Positions 25,214 through 33,174 of a DNA stretch of 33,174 nucleotides are shown piece after piece. The position numbers were made by a program, and so were the translations under genes. The notes under the pieces were generated by a model that was given only the letters and a program-made list of their open reading frames with translations, did not search any database and was not told where the DNA came from. This DNA is from Holophagaceae bacterium (GTDB lineage: Bacteria; Acidobacteriota; Holophagae; Holophagales; Holophagaceae), in NCBI GenBank assembly GCA_025361205.1, contig JANYAS010000163.1:1-33174 (forward strand), written 5' to 3'. The stretch's first letter is position 1. Each line of letters starts with the position of its first letter.

Positions 25214-26437
25214 ATGCTGCTGATGACCCCTTTCAATTACCGGTGCACGGATTGCGGCCGAACCTACACCCGGGACGAGGTGCGCTACCTCTGCCCCGAG
25301 TGCGGAAAGGCCTACCGGCCCGGCATTCCGCTCCTGGGCGTACTCGAGGCGGTCTTCGAATACGAAACCATCCGCAAGGCCTTCGATCGGACCCATCCGG
25401 ACTGGAACCTTTTCTGCCCCGTGGAAAAGGAATTCCATCCGCCCATCCAAGTCGGAAATACGCCCCTCGCCCGGGTGGACCGCCTCGGGGCGGACCTGGG
25501 CCTGGCCAGCCTCTGGGTGAAGAACGACGGTCTGAACCCCAGCGGCAGCCTCAAGGACCGCGCCTCCTTCCTGGTGGTGGCCGAAGCCCGCCGCTTGGGC
25601 ATAGAGCTCATCGTGGCCGCCTCCACGGGCAATGCCGCTTCGGCCCTGGCCGCGGTGTGCGCGTCCACGGATACCAAGGCCCTCATCTTCGTGCCAGAGA
25701 AGGCCCCCAAGGCCAAGCTCGTCCAGATGGTCCTCTACGGCGCCACAGTGGTACCGATCAAGGGCACCTACGACGACGCCTTCGCCCTCTCCCTGGAGTA
25801 CACCGCCCAGCGGGGCGGCCTCAACCGCAACACGGCGTACCATCCCCTCACCATCGAAGGCAAGAAGACGGCTGGCCTGGAAATCTGGGCCCAGCTGGGT
25901 TTTCAGGTGCCCGAAGCGATCCTCGTTTCCGTGGGCGACGGCGTGATCCTCGGCGGCGTGCACAAGGCCTTCGTGGATCTCCAGCGGGCCGGGCTCATCG
26001 ACCGGCTGCCCCGGCTCATCGGCGTCCAGGCGGAGACCTCTGATGCCATCCACCGGTATGTGGAGACGGGCATCTATTCGGATGCACCCAACCCCACCAC
26101 CCGGGCCGACTCGATCTCCGTCACCTGCCCCAGCAATGCCCATGGCGCCCGCCGGGCCATCCTGGAAAGCCAGGGGCTGACCCTCACCGTCACCGACGAC
26201 GAGATCCTCGCGGCCCAGGCCCAGCTCGCCAGCCGCACCGGCATCTTCACCGAACCGGCCGGTGCCACGGCCCTGGCCGGACTGGTTAAACTCCAAGCCA
26301 GCCCCCACCGACTGGCTGCTTCGGCCTCGGTGGTCATCCTTGCCACGGGCCACGGCCTCAAAGACGTCGATGCTCCCCTCGCCCACATCAGCATTCCCCC
26401 CGCGGTCGAGCCCACCCTCGCCGCCCTGACCCTGTGA
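25214..26437 (+). CDS. Threonine synthase-like PLP-dependent enzyme
   Basis: This fold type II PLP enzyme has 407 residues from ATG 25214; ATG 25223 is an equally possible start because neither has a clear ribosome site. An N-terminal zinc-ribbon-like segment has Cys11, Cys14, Cys27 and Cys30 (CTDC...CPEC), as in many threonine synthases. The PLP lysine is Lys114 in SGSLKDRAS, and STGNAASALA follows. It is first in a tight operon and overlaps hyuA by four bases (GTGA), so its function is probably in purine breakdown. No homoserine or aspartate pathway gene is nearby. It could be a genuine threonine synthase, or a lyase acting on a three-carbon amino acid such as 2,3-diaminopropionate or a ureido derivative. 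The substrate cannot be told from sequence. Confidence 0.8.
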   Translation: MLLMTPFNYRCTDCGRTYTRDEVRYLCPECGKAYRPGIPLLGVLEAVFEYETIRKAFDRTHPDWNLFCPVEKEFHPPIQVGNTPLARVDRLGADLGLASLWVKNDGLNPSGSLKDRASFLVVAEARRLGIELIVAASTGNAASALAAVCASTDTKALIFVPEKAPKAKLVQMVLYGATVVPIKGTYDDAFALSLEYTAQRGGLNRNTAYHPLTIEGKKTAGLEIWAQLGFQVPEAILVSVGDGVILGGVHKAFVDLQRAGLIDRLPRLIGVQAETSDAIHRYVETGIYSDAPNPTTRADSISVTCPSNAHGARRAILESQGLTLTVTDDEILAAQAQLASRTGIFTEPAGATALAGLVKLQASPHRLAASASVVILATGHGLKDVDAPLAHISIPPAVEPTLAALTL

Positions 26438-27801
26438 AGACCCTCGTCCGCAACGGCCGCGTGGCCCTCGACGGTTGCCTCCAACCCCTGGACCTCCTTG
26501 TGGTGGACGGGCGCATTGCTGCTCTGGGCCGGGTGGACGCGGCCTCTGCGGACCAGGTGATCGAGGCCGGGGGCTGCTATGTCCTGCCGGGCTTCATCGA
26601 TTTCCATACCCACGTGGATGATCAGATCGGGGCGTTCTATCTGGCGGATGGCTACGAATCCAGTACCCGCGTGGCCCTGGAAAACGGCATCACCACCCTC
26701 TGCACCTTCGTGACCCAGGGCCCTGGCGAAACGCTCCTGCGAGCCATGGCCCGGGCCCGCGCCAAGGCCGAAGGGCAGAGCCACTGCGATGTCCTGTGGC
26801 ACCTCACCCCCACCACCTTCAGCCCCGCGGACATCGCCACCCTGAAGGTGCTCCTGGCCGGCGGCTACCGGACCTTGAAGCTCTACACCACCTACAAGAA
26901 CGCGGGCATCTTCGCGAGTTACGACCTGATTGAGGAGCTCTTCCAAAGCCTCGGCCCCCTGGGTAGCCAGTTCCTCGTCCACTGCGAGGACGACGGCATC
27001 ATCGACGCCGTGGAGGTCGCCGGGCTGGACCTTTCCAAGGCGTTCACCCACACCCAACTCAGGCCGGAAGCGGCGGAGGTCGTCGCCATCCAGCGCGTGA
27101 TGGAGCTCGCCCTCACCCACCGAGCGTCCCTCCATGTGGTGCATGTCTCCACCCTGGCCGGAGCCAGGCTGCTGGTGGCGAACCGTCCCCAGGGGGATCT
27201 CAGTTTCGAAACCTGCCCCCAGTATCTGTTCCTGGATGAAACCTGGCTGGCCCGGGAGGATGGGCATCGCTGGCTGTGCTCCCCGCCCCTACGGGGGAAC
27301 CGTGCCCCCTTCCTGGACCTAATCCGCCAGGGTGCCGCCGATATCATCGCCACGGATCACTGCCCTTTCTGTTCCAGGGACAAGGACAGCTGGGATGGCC
27401 AGGATCTCCGGGCGGTGCCCAATGGCATGCCGGGCCTGGGGTCTCTCCCCCATGTCACCTGGAAGATCTGGGAGGATGACCCGGACCGCGCGGCCCTGGG
27501 CCTCGCCACCCATCTTTCGCTGAACCCCGCGCTCCGGGCCGGCGTCGGTCATCGCAAAGGCGCGCTCCGGACCGGCCTGGACGCCGACATCGTCGTCCTG
27601 GATCCCAAGGGGCCCCAGCGCCCCGTGCGCTCCACCGCGGCCGATGCCTACGAAGCCTTCGCCGGCTTCACCTCACCTCTGGCCTTCCGCCATGTGCTGC
27701 TCCGGGGCGAAACCCGGGTGCGGGACGGCCAGCTCACGCAGCCTCGGGCCCCCACGGGCCAACCCCTCCAGCCTTCTCCATCCACCCTTTCCATGGCCTG
27801 A
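26434..27801 (+). CDS. hyuA: Dihydropyrimidinase/hydantoinase-family cyclic amidohydrolase (HyuA-like)
   Basis: This 455-residue cyclic amidohydrolase is close in length to E. coli HyuA (461). It opens cyclic amides such as hydantoins and dihydropyrimidines. The start GTG 26434 overlaps the previous stop (GTGA). Metal-site elements are visible: HxH in IDFHTHVDD (His58, His60), a lysine in LKLYTTYKN (149-157) for the carbamylated bridge, His in LVHCEDDG, His in LHVVHVST, and Asp in ATDHCPF. In this cluster it should open a ring remaining after the first purine ring cleavage. It is 24 bases upstream of ygeW. Confidence 0.9.
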   Translation: MKTLVRNGRVALDGCLQPLDLLVVDGRIAALGRVDAASADQVIEAGGCYVLPGFIDFHTHVDDQIGAFYLADGYESSTRVALENGITTLCTFVTQGPGETLLRAMARARAKAEGQSHCDVLWHLTPTTFSPADIATLKVLLAGGYRTLKLYTTYKNAGIFASYDLIEELFQSLGPLGSQFLVHCEDDGIIDAVEVAGLDLSKAFTHTQLRPEAAEVVAIQRVMELALTHRASLHVVHVSTLAGARLLVANRPQGDLSFETCPQYLFLDETWLAREDGHRWLCSPPLRGNRAPFLDLIRQGAADIIATDHCPFCSRDKDSWDGQDLRAVPNGMPGLGSLPHVTWKIWEDDPDRAALGLATHLSLNPALRAGVGHRKGALRTGLDADIVVLDPKGPQRPVRSTAADAYEAFAGFTSPLAFRHVLLRGETRVRDGQLTQPRAPTGQPLQPSPSTLSMA

Positions 27802-27825
27802 CCCATCCCATTCAAGGACCCATCG

Positions 27826-29013
27826 ATGCCCACCCTCGCTGCCAACCTCAAGGCCTTTCAAGGCCTCAAGACCGATCTCTTCGAAAAGGATTTCCTGCTT
27901 ACCTGGGAACACCCCGAGGAGGAACTCCGCGCCATCATCACACTGGCCGACACTCTCAAGACGCTGCACAAGCAGGGCAAGTCCTTCCGCGCCTTCGACA
28001 CGGGCCTCGCCATCTCCATCTTCCGGGATAACTCCACCCGCACCCGCTTCAGCTTCGCCAGCGCCGCCAACGCGATGGGCCTGGGTTTATCCGATCTGGA
28101 CGAGGAGAAGAGCCAGGTGGCCCACGGGGAGACCGTGCGCGAAACCGCCAACATGATCAGCTTTCTCACGGAAGTGATCGGCATCCGGGACGACATGTTC
28201 CTGGGTGAAGGCCACACCTACATGAAGGAAGTGGGCGATGCGCTCACGGACGGGGCCAATCATGACGTGCTCCACCGCCGACCCAGCATCATCAACCTCC
28301 AGTGCGATGTGGATCACCCCACCCAGGCCATGGCCGACCTGGCCTGGTTGAAGGAGCACTTCGGCAGCCTGGAGGCCCTCAAAGGGAAAAAGATCGCCAT
28401 GACCTGGGCCTACTCGCCCAGCTACGGCAAGCCCCTCTCCGTACCCCAGGGCATCATCGGCCTCATGACCCGCTTCGGCATGGACCTGCGCCTGGCCCAC
28501 CCCGAAGGTTATGACCTGATCCCCGAGGTGGTGGCCCTGGCCGGCAAGCAGGCCCTGAAGTCCGGCGGGAAGTTCTCCGTGTCCAACAGCATGGACGAGG
28601 CCTTCAAGGGCGCCGATATCGTCTACCCCAAGTCCTGGGCCCCTTACCACGTGATGGAGCGGCGCACCGAGCTGCTGAAGACTTCCGACCAGGCGGGCCT
28701 GAAGCAGCTGGAGAAGGAATGTCTGGCGAACAACGCCAAGCACAAGGACTGGGAGTGCACCCGGGCGAAGATGGACCTCACGGCGGAGAAGAAGGCGCTC
28801 TACATGCACTGCCTTCCCGCGGACATCACCGATGTGAGCTGCAAGGCCGGCGAGGTATCCGCGGAGGTCTTCGAGCAGTACCGCATCCCCACCTACCAGG
28901 AAGCCGCCTACAAGCCCTTCATCATCAGCGCCCTCATGTTCCTCACGCGCCTGAAGGACCCCGGAGCCAAGCTGGAACAAATCATCAAGCGCTCCCAGAA
29001 CCTCAGCCTGTAA
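27826..29013 (+). CDS. ygeW: YgeW-type knotted carbamoyltransferase
   Basis: This 395-residue member of the aspartate/ornithine carbamoyltransferase superfamily matches E. coli YgeW (396). The carbamoyl-phosphate loop FRDNSTRTRFSF (66-77), HPTQAMADL and the HCLPAD motif are all present. Knotted members use substrates other than ornithine. In purine fermentation YgeW is thought to run in the phosphorolytic direction, splitting a ureido intermediate to carbamoyl phosphate plus an amine. Carbamate kinase at 15312 would use the product. AAGGA precedes the ATG. It is followed 19 bases later by a TrpB-like PLP enzyme, where E. coli has ygeX. Confidence 0.93.
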   Translation: MPTLAANLKAFQGLKTDLFEKDFLLTWEHPEEELRAIITLADTLKTLHKQGKSFRAFDTGLAISIFRDNSTRTRFSFASAANAMGLGLSDLDEEKSQVAHGETVRETANMISFLTEVIGIRDDMFLGEGHTYMKEVGDALTDGANHDVLHRRPSIINLQCDVDHPTQAMADLAWLKEHFGSLEALKGKKIAMTWAYSPSYGKPLSVPQGIIGLMTRFGMDLRLAHPEGYDLIPEVVALAGKQALKSGGKFSVSNSMDEAFKGADIVYPKSWAPYHVMERRTELLKTSDQAGLKQLEKECLANNAKHKDWECTRAKMDLTAEKKALYMHCLPADITDVSCKAGEVSAEVFEQYRIPTYQEAAYKPFIISALMFLTRLKDPGAKLEQIIKRSQNLSL

Positions 29014-29032
29014 TCCCTCGAGAGGAAGCACC

Positions 29033-30490
29033 ATGTCCAGGATCGTGAAAACCTACAATGCGGAAGTCGTCAAGCGCACTGCCAAGCGCTGCAAGGAGCG
29101 GGGCATCATCATCCCCACCTTCGCCCAGATGCGTAATCCCGAAACCGCCCCCGAATCCATCAAGGCCCGACTGAAAACCGTCGGCCTCTGGGACATCGAT
29201 CCCGCCAACCTCTTCCGCATCACCTGGAAGAACGATCCGGAGACGGGTTTATTCGCTGGCCCCAATTACGTGGAAATCCCCTCGGCGATCACCGGGGTGA
29301 AGGCCCGCATCGTCGGCCTGGTCGGAAAGTACTTCCCCACCGGCGCCCACAAAGTCGGTGCTGCCTTCGCCTGTCTCGTGCCCCGATTGGTGAGCGGTGA
29401 ATTCGATCCCGATTACCACAAGGCCGTCTGGCCCTCCACCGGCAACTACTGTCGCGGCGGCGCCTTTGATTCTGCCGTGCTCGGCTGCACGGCCATCGCC
29501 ATCCTCCCCGAGAACATGAGCAAGGAGCGCTTCACCTGGCTGGCCGAGATCGGCTCGGAAGTGATCGCCACGCCCGGCTGCGAAAGCAACGTGAAAGAGA
29601 TCTACGACAAGTGCTGGGAGCTGAAGGCCGATCCCAAGCACCTGATCTTCAACCAGTTCGAGGAGTTCGGAAATCCCGTGTGGCACTACAACGTCACGGG
29701 CCCCGCCGTCGAAGATGTCTATAACGCCATCAAGACGCCCAGGACGCGCCTAGCAGGCTTCGCCAGCGCCACCGGCAGCGCCGGCACCATCGCCGCCGGC
29801 GACTACCTCAAGACCCTGCACCCTGGCTCCAAGACCATCGCCACCGAAGCCTTGCAGTGCCCGACCCTCCTCATGAACGGGTTCGGTGACCACCGCATCG
29901 AGGGCATCGGCGATAAGCACGTGCCTTGGGTCCACAACGTCCGCAACACGGACGCGGTGGCGGCCATCGACGACGAGGACTGCATGCGCATCCTCCGGCT
30001 CTTCAACGAACCTGCGGGCCAGGCCCACCTCGCCAGCCTGGGCGTGGACCCGGCCACCATCGGCAAGCTGGGGCTGCTGGGCATCAGCTGCATCTGCAAC
30101 TTGCTGGCGGCCATCAAGGCGGCCAAGTACTGGGAGCTGGACGAGAACGATGTGATCTTCACGATCTTCACGGACAGCGTGGAGATGTACCGTTCCCGCC
30201 TCGAAGAGCAGACCACCGAACACGGTGCCTTCACGGCCGTGAATGCCGCCACAGCCCAGGTGGGCAGCCTCGAACGCCAGGCTGTGGATAACTTCAAGGA
30301 GCTGACCTTCCCCGAAAAGAAGGCCATCCACAATCTGAAGTACTTCACCTGGGTCGAGCAGCAGGGCAAGACCTACGAAGAGATTAACGCCCAGTGGGAT
30401 CTCGAATACTGGCGCCAGATCTTCACCGAGGAAGTCGCCGAGTTCGACAAGCTGATCGCGGCCTTCAACAAGGAAGTGGCCGCGTCCTAG
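29033..30490 (+). CDS. TrpB-like PLP-dependent enzyme of unassigned substrate
   Basis: This 485-residue fold type II PLP enzyme shows TGAHKVGAAF around Lys107, like the TGAHKxN motif of tryptophan synthase beta. STGNYCRGGAF (135-145) and SATGSAGTIAAG (about 246-257) would bind substrate carboxylate and PLP phosphate. The N-terminal 95 residues and C-terminal 100 residues match no domain I recognise. It is clearly longer than E. coli YgeX (398) and lacks YgeX-like sequence, yet sits directly after ygeW and before ssnA. GAGAGGAAG gives a strong ribosome site. The likely role is elimination or deamination of the amine released by YgeW, for example 2,3-diaminopropionate to pyruvate. That is inference from position and fold. 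Alternatives include a beta-replacement synthase. Confidence 0.8.
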   Translation: MSRIVKTYNAEVVKRTAKRCKERGIIIPTFAQMRNPETAPESIKARLKTVGLWDIDPANLFRITWKNDPETGLFAGPNYVEIPSAITGVKARIVGLVGKYFPTGAHKVGAAFACLVPRLVSGEFDPDYHKAVWPSTGNYCRGGAFDSAVLGCTAIAILPENMSKERFTWLAEIGSEVIATPGCESNVKEIYDKCWELKADPKHLIFNQFEEFGNPVWHYNVTGPAVEDVYNAIKTPRTRLAGFASATGSAGTIAAGDYLKTLHPGSKTIATEALQCPTLLMNGFGDHRIEGIGDKHVPWVHNVRNTDAVAAIDDEDCMRILRLFNEPAGQAHLASLGVDPATIGKLGLLGISCICNLLAAIKAAKYWELDENDVIFTIFTDSVEMYRSRLEEQTTEHGAFTAVNAATAQVGSLERQAVDNFKELTFPEKKAIHNLKYFTWVEQQGKTYEEINAQWDLEYWRQIFTEEVAEFDKLIAAFNKEVAAS

Positions 30491-30502
30491 CCGCTGATAT
30501 CC

Positions 30503-31834
30503 ATGGCCACCCGCCTCCTCATCCACAACGGCACCCTCCTCACCTTCGGCAGCCCTTGCCAGGTGCTGGAGGGGATGGCCGTGCTGGTGGAGGATGGCTG
30601 CATCGCCCGGATCGCCCCCAGGGAATCCATCCCGGGGCCTTTCGACACAACGATCGATGCAGGTGGCCAGGTGGTCATGCCCGGCCTGGTGAATGCCCAT
30701 ATGCATTTCTATTCCACGCTGGTGCGGGGGTTGGGCAAGATGGCCCCCAGCGCCACTTTCCAGGAGGTCCTGGACAACCTCTGGTGGCGGCTCGACCGCC
30801 AGCTGAGCCTGGATGATGTGGAGATCAGCGCCCAGGTTGTCCTGTTGGACGCCATCCGCAAGGGCACCACCACCCTGGTGGATCACCACGCCAGCCCCTT
30901 CGCCGCCGCCGGCTCCCTGGACCGCATCGCCAAGGCGATAAAAGCCTCAGGGCTGCGGGCCTGCCTCTGCTACGAAGTCTCGGACCGGGACGGTGAGGCC
31001 ATCACCACGGCGGGCCTGGAGGAGAACGCCCGCTTCGCCCGGCGTTGCGCGGCCGAAAAAGATCCCCAACTCCGGGCCCTCATCGGTCTCCATGCGGCCT
31101 TCACCCTTTCGGATGCCACCCTCGACCGCGCTGCGGCCCTGGGCCGAGAGCTGGGTGTCGGGTTCCACGTGCATCTGGCCGAGGCGGCTTCGGATGTGGC
31201 GGTCAATCTGGAGAAGCATGGCCTCACGCCCGCGGCCCGGCTGCAGGCCCACGGACTGCTGGGGCGGGACAGCATCGCCGCCCATGCGGTTCATGTCACG
31301 GATGCCGACATCGATATCCTGGTGGCCACAGATACCTTCGTGGCCCATAACCCCCAATCCAACCTCAACAACGCCGTGGGCATCGCGGACCTGCTGAAAC
31401 TTTCGACCCGGGGCGTCCGGGTGGGCCTGGGCACCGACGCCATGACCGTGAATATGCTGGAGGAACTCCGGGTGGCCCTGTGGGCCCAGCACCTCCGCCA
31501 GGACCACCCCAGCTGCGGCTTCACGGAGGCCGCGAACACCCTCGTTGTACGCAATCCGGAACTGGCCAGTCAGCTCTGGGGCTTCCCCCTGGGCACGCTC
31601 CAGGAAGGGGCCGCCGCCGACCTCATCCTGGTGGACTACCACCCCCCCACGCCCCTGAACGACGACACGGTGCTGGGACATCTCATCTTCGGCATTTCCC
31701 AGGCCACGGTGGATACCACCATCTGCGCCGGGCGGGTGCTCATGGAAGGCAAGCGTCTCACCCTTGACGTGGACGAAGCTGCCCTCGCTGCCCGCAGCCG
31801 CGAGTTGGCCACCCGACTCTGGGCAAGGTTCTAG
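30503..31834 (+). CDS. ssnA: SsnA-type aminohydrolase
   Basis: This 443-residue amidohydrolase-superfamily enzyme matches SsnA (442 in E. coli), a member of the selenium-linked purine cluster. Metal ligands are visible: HxH in VNAHMHFYSTL (His66, His68), His in FHVHLAEA, His in IAAHAVHVTD, and Asp in LGTDAMT. NPQSNLNNAVG is a family segment. It probably acts as a hydrolytic deaminase or ring-opening enzyme on a purine-derived intermediate. It starts 12 bases after the PLP gene with a poor ribosome site, so translation may be coupled. XdhC follows after 3 bases. Confidence 0.9.
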   Translation: MATRLLIHNGTLLTFGSPCQVLEGMAVLVEDGCIARIAPRESIPGPFDTTIDAGGQVVMPGLVNAHMHFYSTLVRGLGKMAPSATFQEVLDNLWWRLDRQLSLDDVEISAQVVLLDAIRKGTTTLVDHHASPFAAAGSLDRIAKAIKASGLRACLCYEVSDRDGEAITTAGLEENARFARRCAAEKDPQLRALIGLHAAFTLSDATLDRAAALGRELGVGFHVHLAEAASDVAVNLEKHGLTPAARLQAHGLLGRDSIAAHAVHVTDADIDILVATDTFVAHNPQSNLNNAVGIADLLKLSTRGVRVGLGTDAMTVNMLEELRVALWAQHLRQDHPSCGFTEAANTLVVRNPELASQLWGFPLGTLQEGAAADLILVDYHPPTPLNDDTVLGHLIFGISQATVDTTICAGRVLMEGKRLTLDVDEAALAARSRELATRLWARF

Positions 31835-31837
31835 GTC

Positions 31838-32974
31838 ATGCAAGGACTCCTCGAAATCCTCGCGTCCCTGGACTCCATCAAGGAGCCCGTGGCGATCGCC
31901 ACGCTGGTGCGGGTGAAGGGCAGCTCCTACCGGAAGCCCGGCGCCCGCATGGTGTTCCGGACCGGGGGCGATCAGACGGGCGTCATCAGCGCCGGCTGCC
32001 TGGAAACCGATGTGAAGGCCCGGGTGGAATCCGTCCTGCGCAACGGTGAGCCCCACCTGGCCGCCTTCGATCTGGGCAGCGATCTCGATCTCATCTGGGG
32101 CACCGGCATGGGCTGCCAGGGCAAGGCCGATGTGTTGCTCGAGGCTGTGTCCCCAGGCCCGGCCGCCCCCTGGATGACCCGTTGCACCCAACTGCTGAAA
32201 CGCCGCCGGACCGGCGCCCTGGCCACGGTTTTCGGCGCCCGGGGGGAGGTGGATTCCGTGAAGGTCGGCGACCGCTTCATCCTGGACGGTCAGGGCCCGG
32301 GCCTCCTCCCGCCGCCGCCGGGGGCCTTTGCCGAGATCCTGGGGATCGCCTTGCGCCAGGCCCTGGCCCAGGGCGCCACCAGCAGCCCGGCCCTCCCTTG
32401 TGGAACAGGGGAAGTGGATGTCCTCATCGAGCCCATCCTGCCGCCCTACGCGCTTTGGCTCTTCGGCGCCGGTGAACACGCCCGACCGCTGGCGCGCCTC
32501 GCCAAGGAGCTGGGCTGGTTCCTGGGCATCGTGGACCACCGCCCTGCCCTGGCCACCTCTGCCCGTTTTCCAGAAGCCGATCGGATCGTCCTGGGCCACC
32601 CGCCCTCCTCGCTGCACGGGCTCCCCTTCGATGGCCGCAGCGCCGCCCTGGTGGTGAGCCACGTCTACGAAAAAGACCGCCAGGCCGTCGCGGCCCTTCT
32701 CCAGCAGCCCCTGGGCTACCTGGGCCTCCAGGGCAACCGTACCCGCTGCACCCGCATCCTCAAGGAGATCCAGGAGGCGGGGGTGGCCCTCACGGAAGCC
32801 CAACGGCAGATCATGCACTTTCCCGCCGGCCTGGATCTCGGCGCCGAATCACCGGAAGTCATCGCCCTGTCCATGCTCGCCGAAGTCCAGGCCGCCCTGT
32901 CGGGCCATGCGGGCGGCAGCCTGCGGGACCGGCATGGCGCGATCCATCTGGGCGCCCGCCCGCCCATGGGCTGA
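31838..32974 (+). CDS. XdhC/CoxI-family molybdenum hydroxylase maturation factor
   Basis: This 378-residue accessory protein binds molybdenum cofactor and helps insert the sulfurated (or selenated) form into xanthine dehydrogenases; it is not a catalytic subunit. The N-terminal XdhC domain includes ATLVRVKGSSYRKPGARM and ISAGCLETDV with the conserved Cys. The C-terminal Rossmann domain begins with LFGAGEHARPLARLAKELG and contains VVSHVYEKD. It starts 3 bases after ssnA. Its clients are probably the enzymes at 10168-13746 and 16385-18991. The E. coli selenium-hydroxylase helpers YqeB and YqeC are not in the window. Confidence 0.92.
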   Translation: MQGLLEILASLDSIKEPVAIATLVRVKGSSYRKPGARMVFRTGGDQTGVISAGCLETDVKARVESVLRNGEPHLAAFDLGSDLDLIWGTGMGCQGKADVLLEAVSPGPAAPWMTRCTQLLKRRRTGALATVFGARGEVDSVKVGDRFILDGQGPGLLPPPPGAFAEILGIALRQALAQGATSSPALPCGTGEVDVLIEPILPPYALWLFGAGEHARPLARLAKELGWFLGIVDHRPALATSARFPEADRIVLGHPPSSLHGLPFDGRSAALVVSHVYEKDRQAVAALLQQPLGYLGLQGNRTRCTRILKEIQEAGVALTEAQRQIMHFPAGLDLGAESPEVIALSMLAEVQAALSGHAGGSLRDRHGAIHLGARPPMG

Positions 32975-33064
32975 AACCCTCCCCAGCTGGACCGCCCTTC
33001 TTTTCCACCCGCACCCCCCCCCACTTCGGAATCCAGGTTCCGACCCAAAAAAGGAGAGCAGCAC

Positions 33065-33174
33065 ATGAAGCCCTCCCTCAAGACGGCTCTATCCCTGACG
33101 GCCCTGTTCGGGATGATCGGGGGCACGGCGGGGGCAGCGCCCACCGCCAAGGTTCGCATCGCCCTCATCGTGGA
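33065..33174 (+). CDS. Exported protein, probable second BMP-type binding protein (cut by window end)
   Basis: Only the first 36 codons are present and the frame is open at the window edge. AAGGAGA lies eight bases before ATG 33065. The product begins with a signal peptide (MKPSLKTALSLTALFGMIG, cleavage near AGA) followed by KVRIALIV. That first beta-strand is like the start of periplasmic binding proteins, and like KIAFVYV in the binding protein at 8948. A BMP or other solute-binding family is a guess from this short stretch and the purine context. Confidence 0.75.
   Translation, partial: MKPSLKTALSLTALFGMIGGTAGAAPTAKVRIALIV

Noticed and set aside
1..33174. CRISPR array or insertion sequence with transposase
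   Set aside because: No regularly spaced repeats and no transposase-like protein were found on either strand.

Overview
This is a GC-rich bacterial window of roughly two-thirds G+C by eye. Genes are tightly packed, almost all on the + strand. The contents point to an anaerobic or facultatively anaerobic Gram-negative that ferments purines: an outer-membrane Tsx-type channel, a secreted pentaheme cytochrome c, oxygen-sensitive Fe-S enzymes and molybdenum hydroxylases. Overall style suggests Acidobacteriota class Holophagae (Geothrix/Holophaga-like), but that is an impression; no taxonomic marker other than one tRNA is present.

Layout. (1) 1-3111 is a flank: tRNA-His with terminator, a patch of tRNA-like repeats, a secreted beta-barrel-like protein, a pentaheme cytochrome c, and a decayed region holding another repeat copy and the tail of a dead GGDEF gene. 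(2) 3112-4998: an 8-oxoguanine deaminase-type amidohydrolase (+) and a GuaD-type guanine deaminase (-), tail to tail. (3) 5325-10039: an operon behind a near-consensus sigma-70 promoter encoding a complete BMP-type (NupNOPQ-like) nucleoside ABC importer. (4) 10168-13746: a three-subunit xanthine dehydrogenase (Mo, 2Fe-2S, FAD), preceded by two strong hairpins. (5) 13813-16259: Fe-S L-serine dehydratase and carbamate kinase. (6) 16385-23968: selenium-dependent-type xanthine dehydrogenase (fused 2Fe-2S/Mo), YgeY-like M20 hydrolase and the large YgfK flavo-iron-sulfur protein. (7) 24263-25132: Tsx-like channel. (8) 25214-32974: a tight operon of threonine synthase-like enzyme, HyuA, YgeW, a TrpB-like PLP enzyme, SsnA and XdhC. 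(9) 33065-end: the start of another secreted, probably solute-binding, protein.

How it fits together (inference from known families). Purines cross the outer membrane through the Tsx-like channel and the inner membrane by the BMP-type ABC importer. GuaD makes xanthine from guanine and the 8-oxoguanine deaminase makes urate. The molybdenum hydroxylases, with YgfK as probable electron partner, interconvert oxidised purines. SsnA, HyuA and YgeY open the rings. YgeW would phosphorolyse a ureido intermediate to carbamoyl phosphate, which carbamate kinase converts to ATP, NH3 and CO2. The three-carbon remnant would end as pyruvate. This matches the ygeW-X-Y/hyuA/ygfK/ssnA/xdhD set of E. coli and purine-degrading gut anaerobes, with one difference: no ygeX (2,3-diaminopropionate ammonia-lyase) is in the window, and its expected place beside ygeW is taken by an unrelated-looking TrpB-like PLP enzyme. 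A threonine synthase-like enzyme and an L-serine dehydratase are also present. That substitution is the most interesting lead here.
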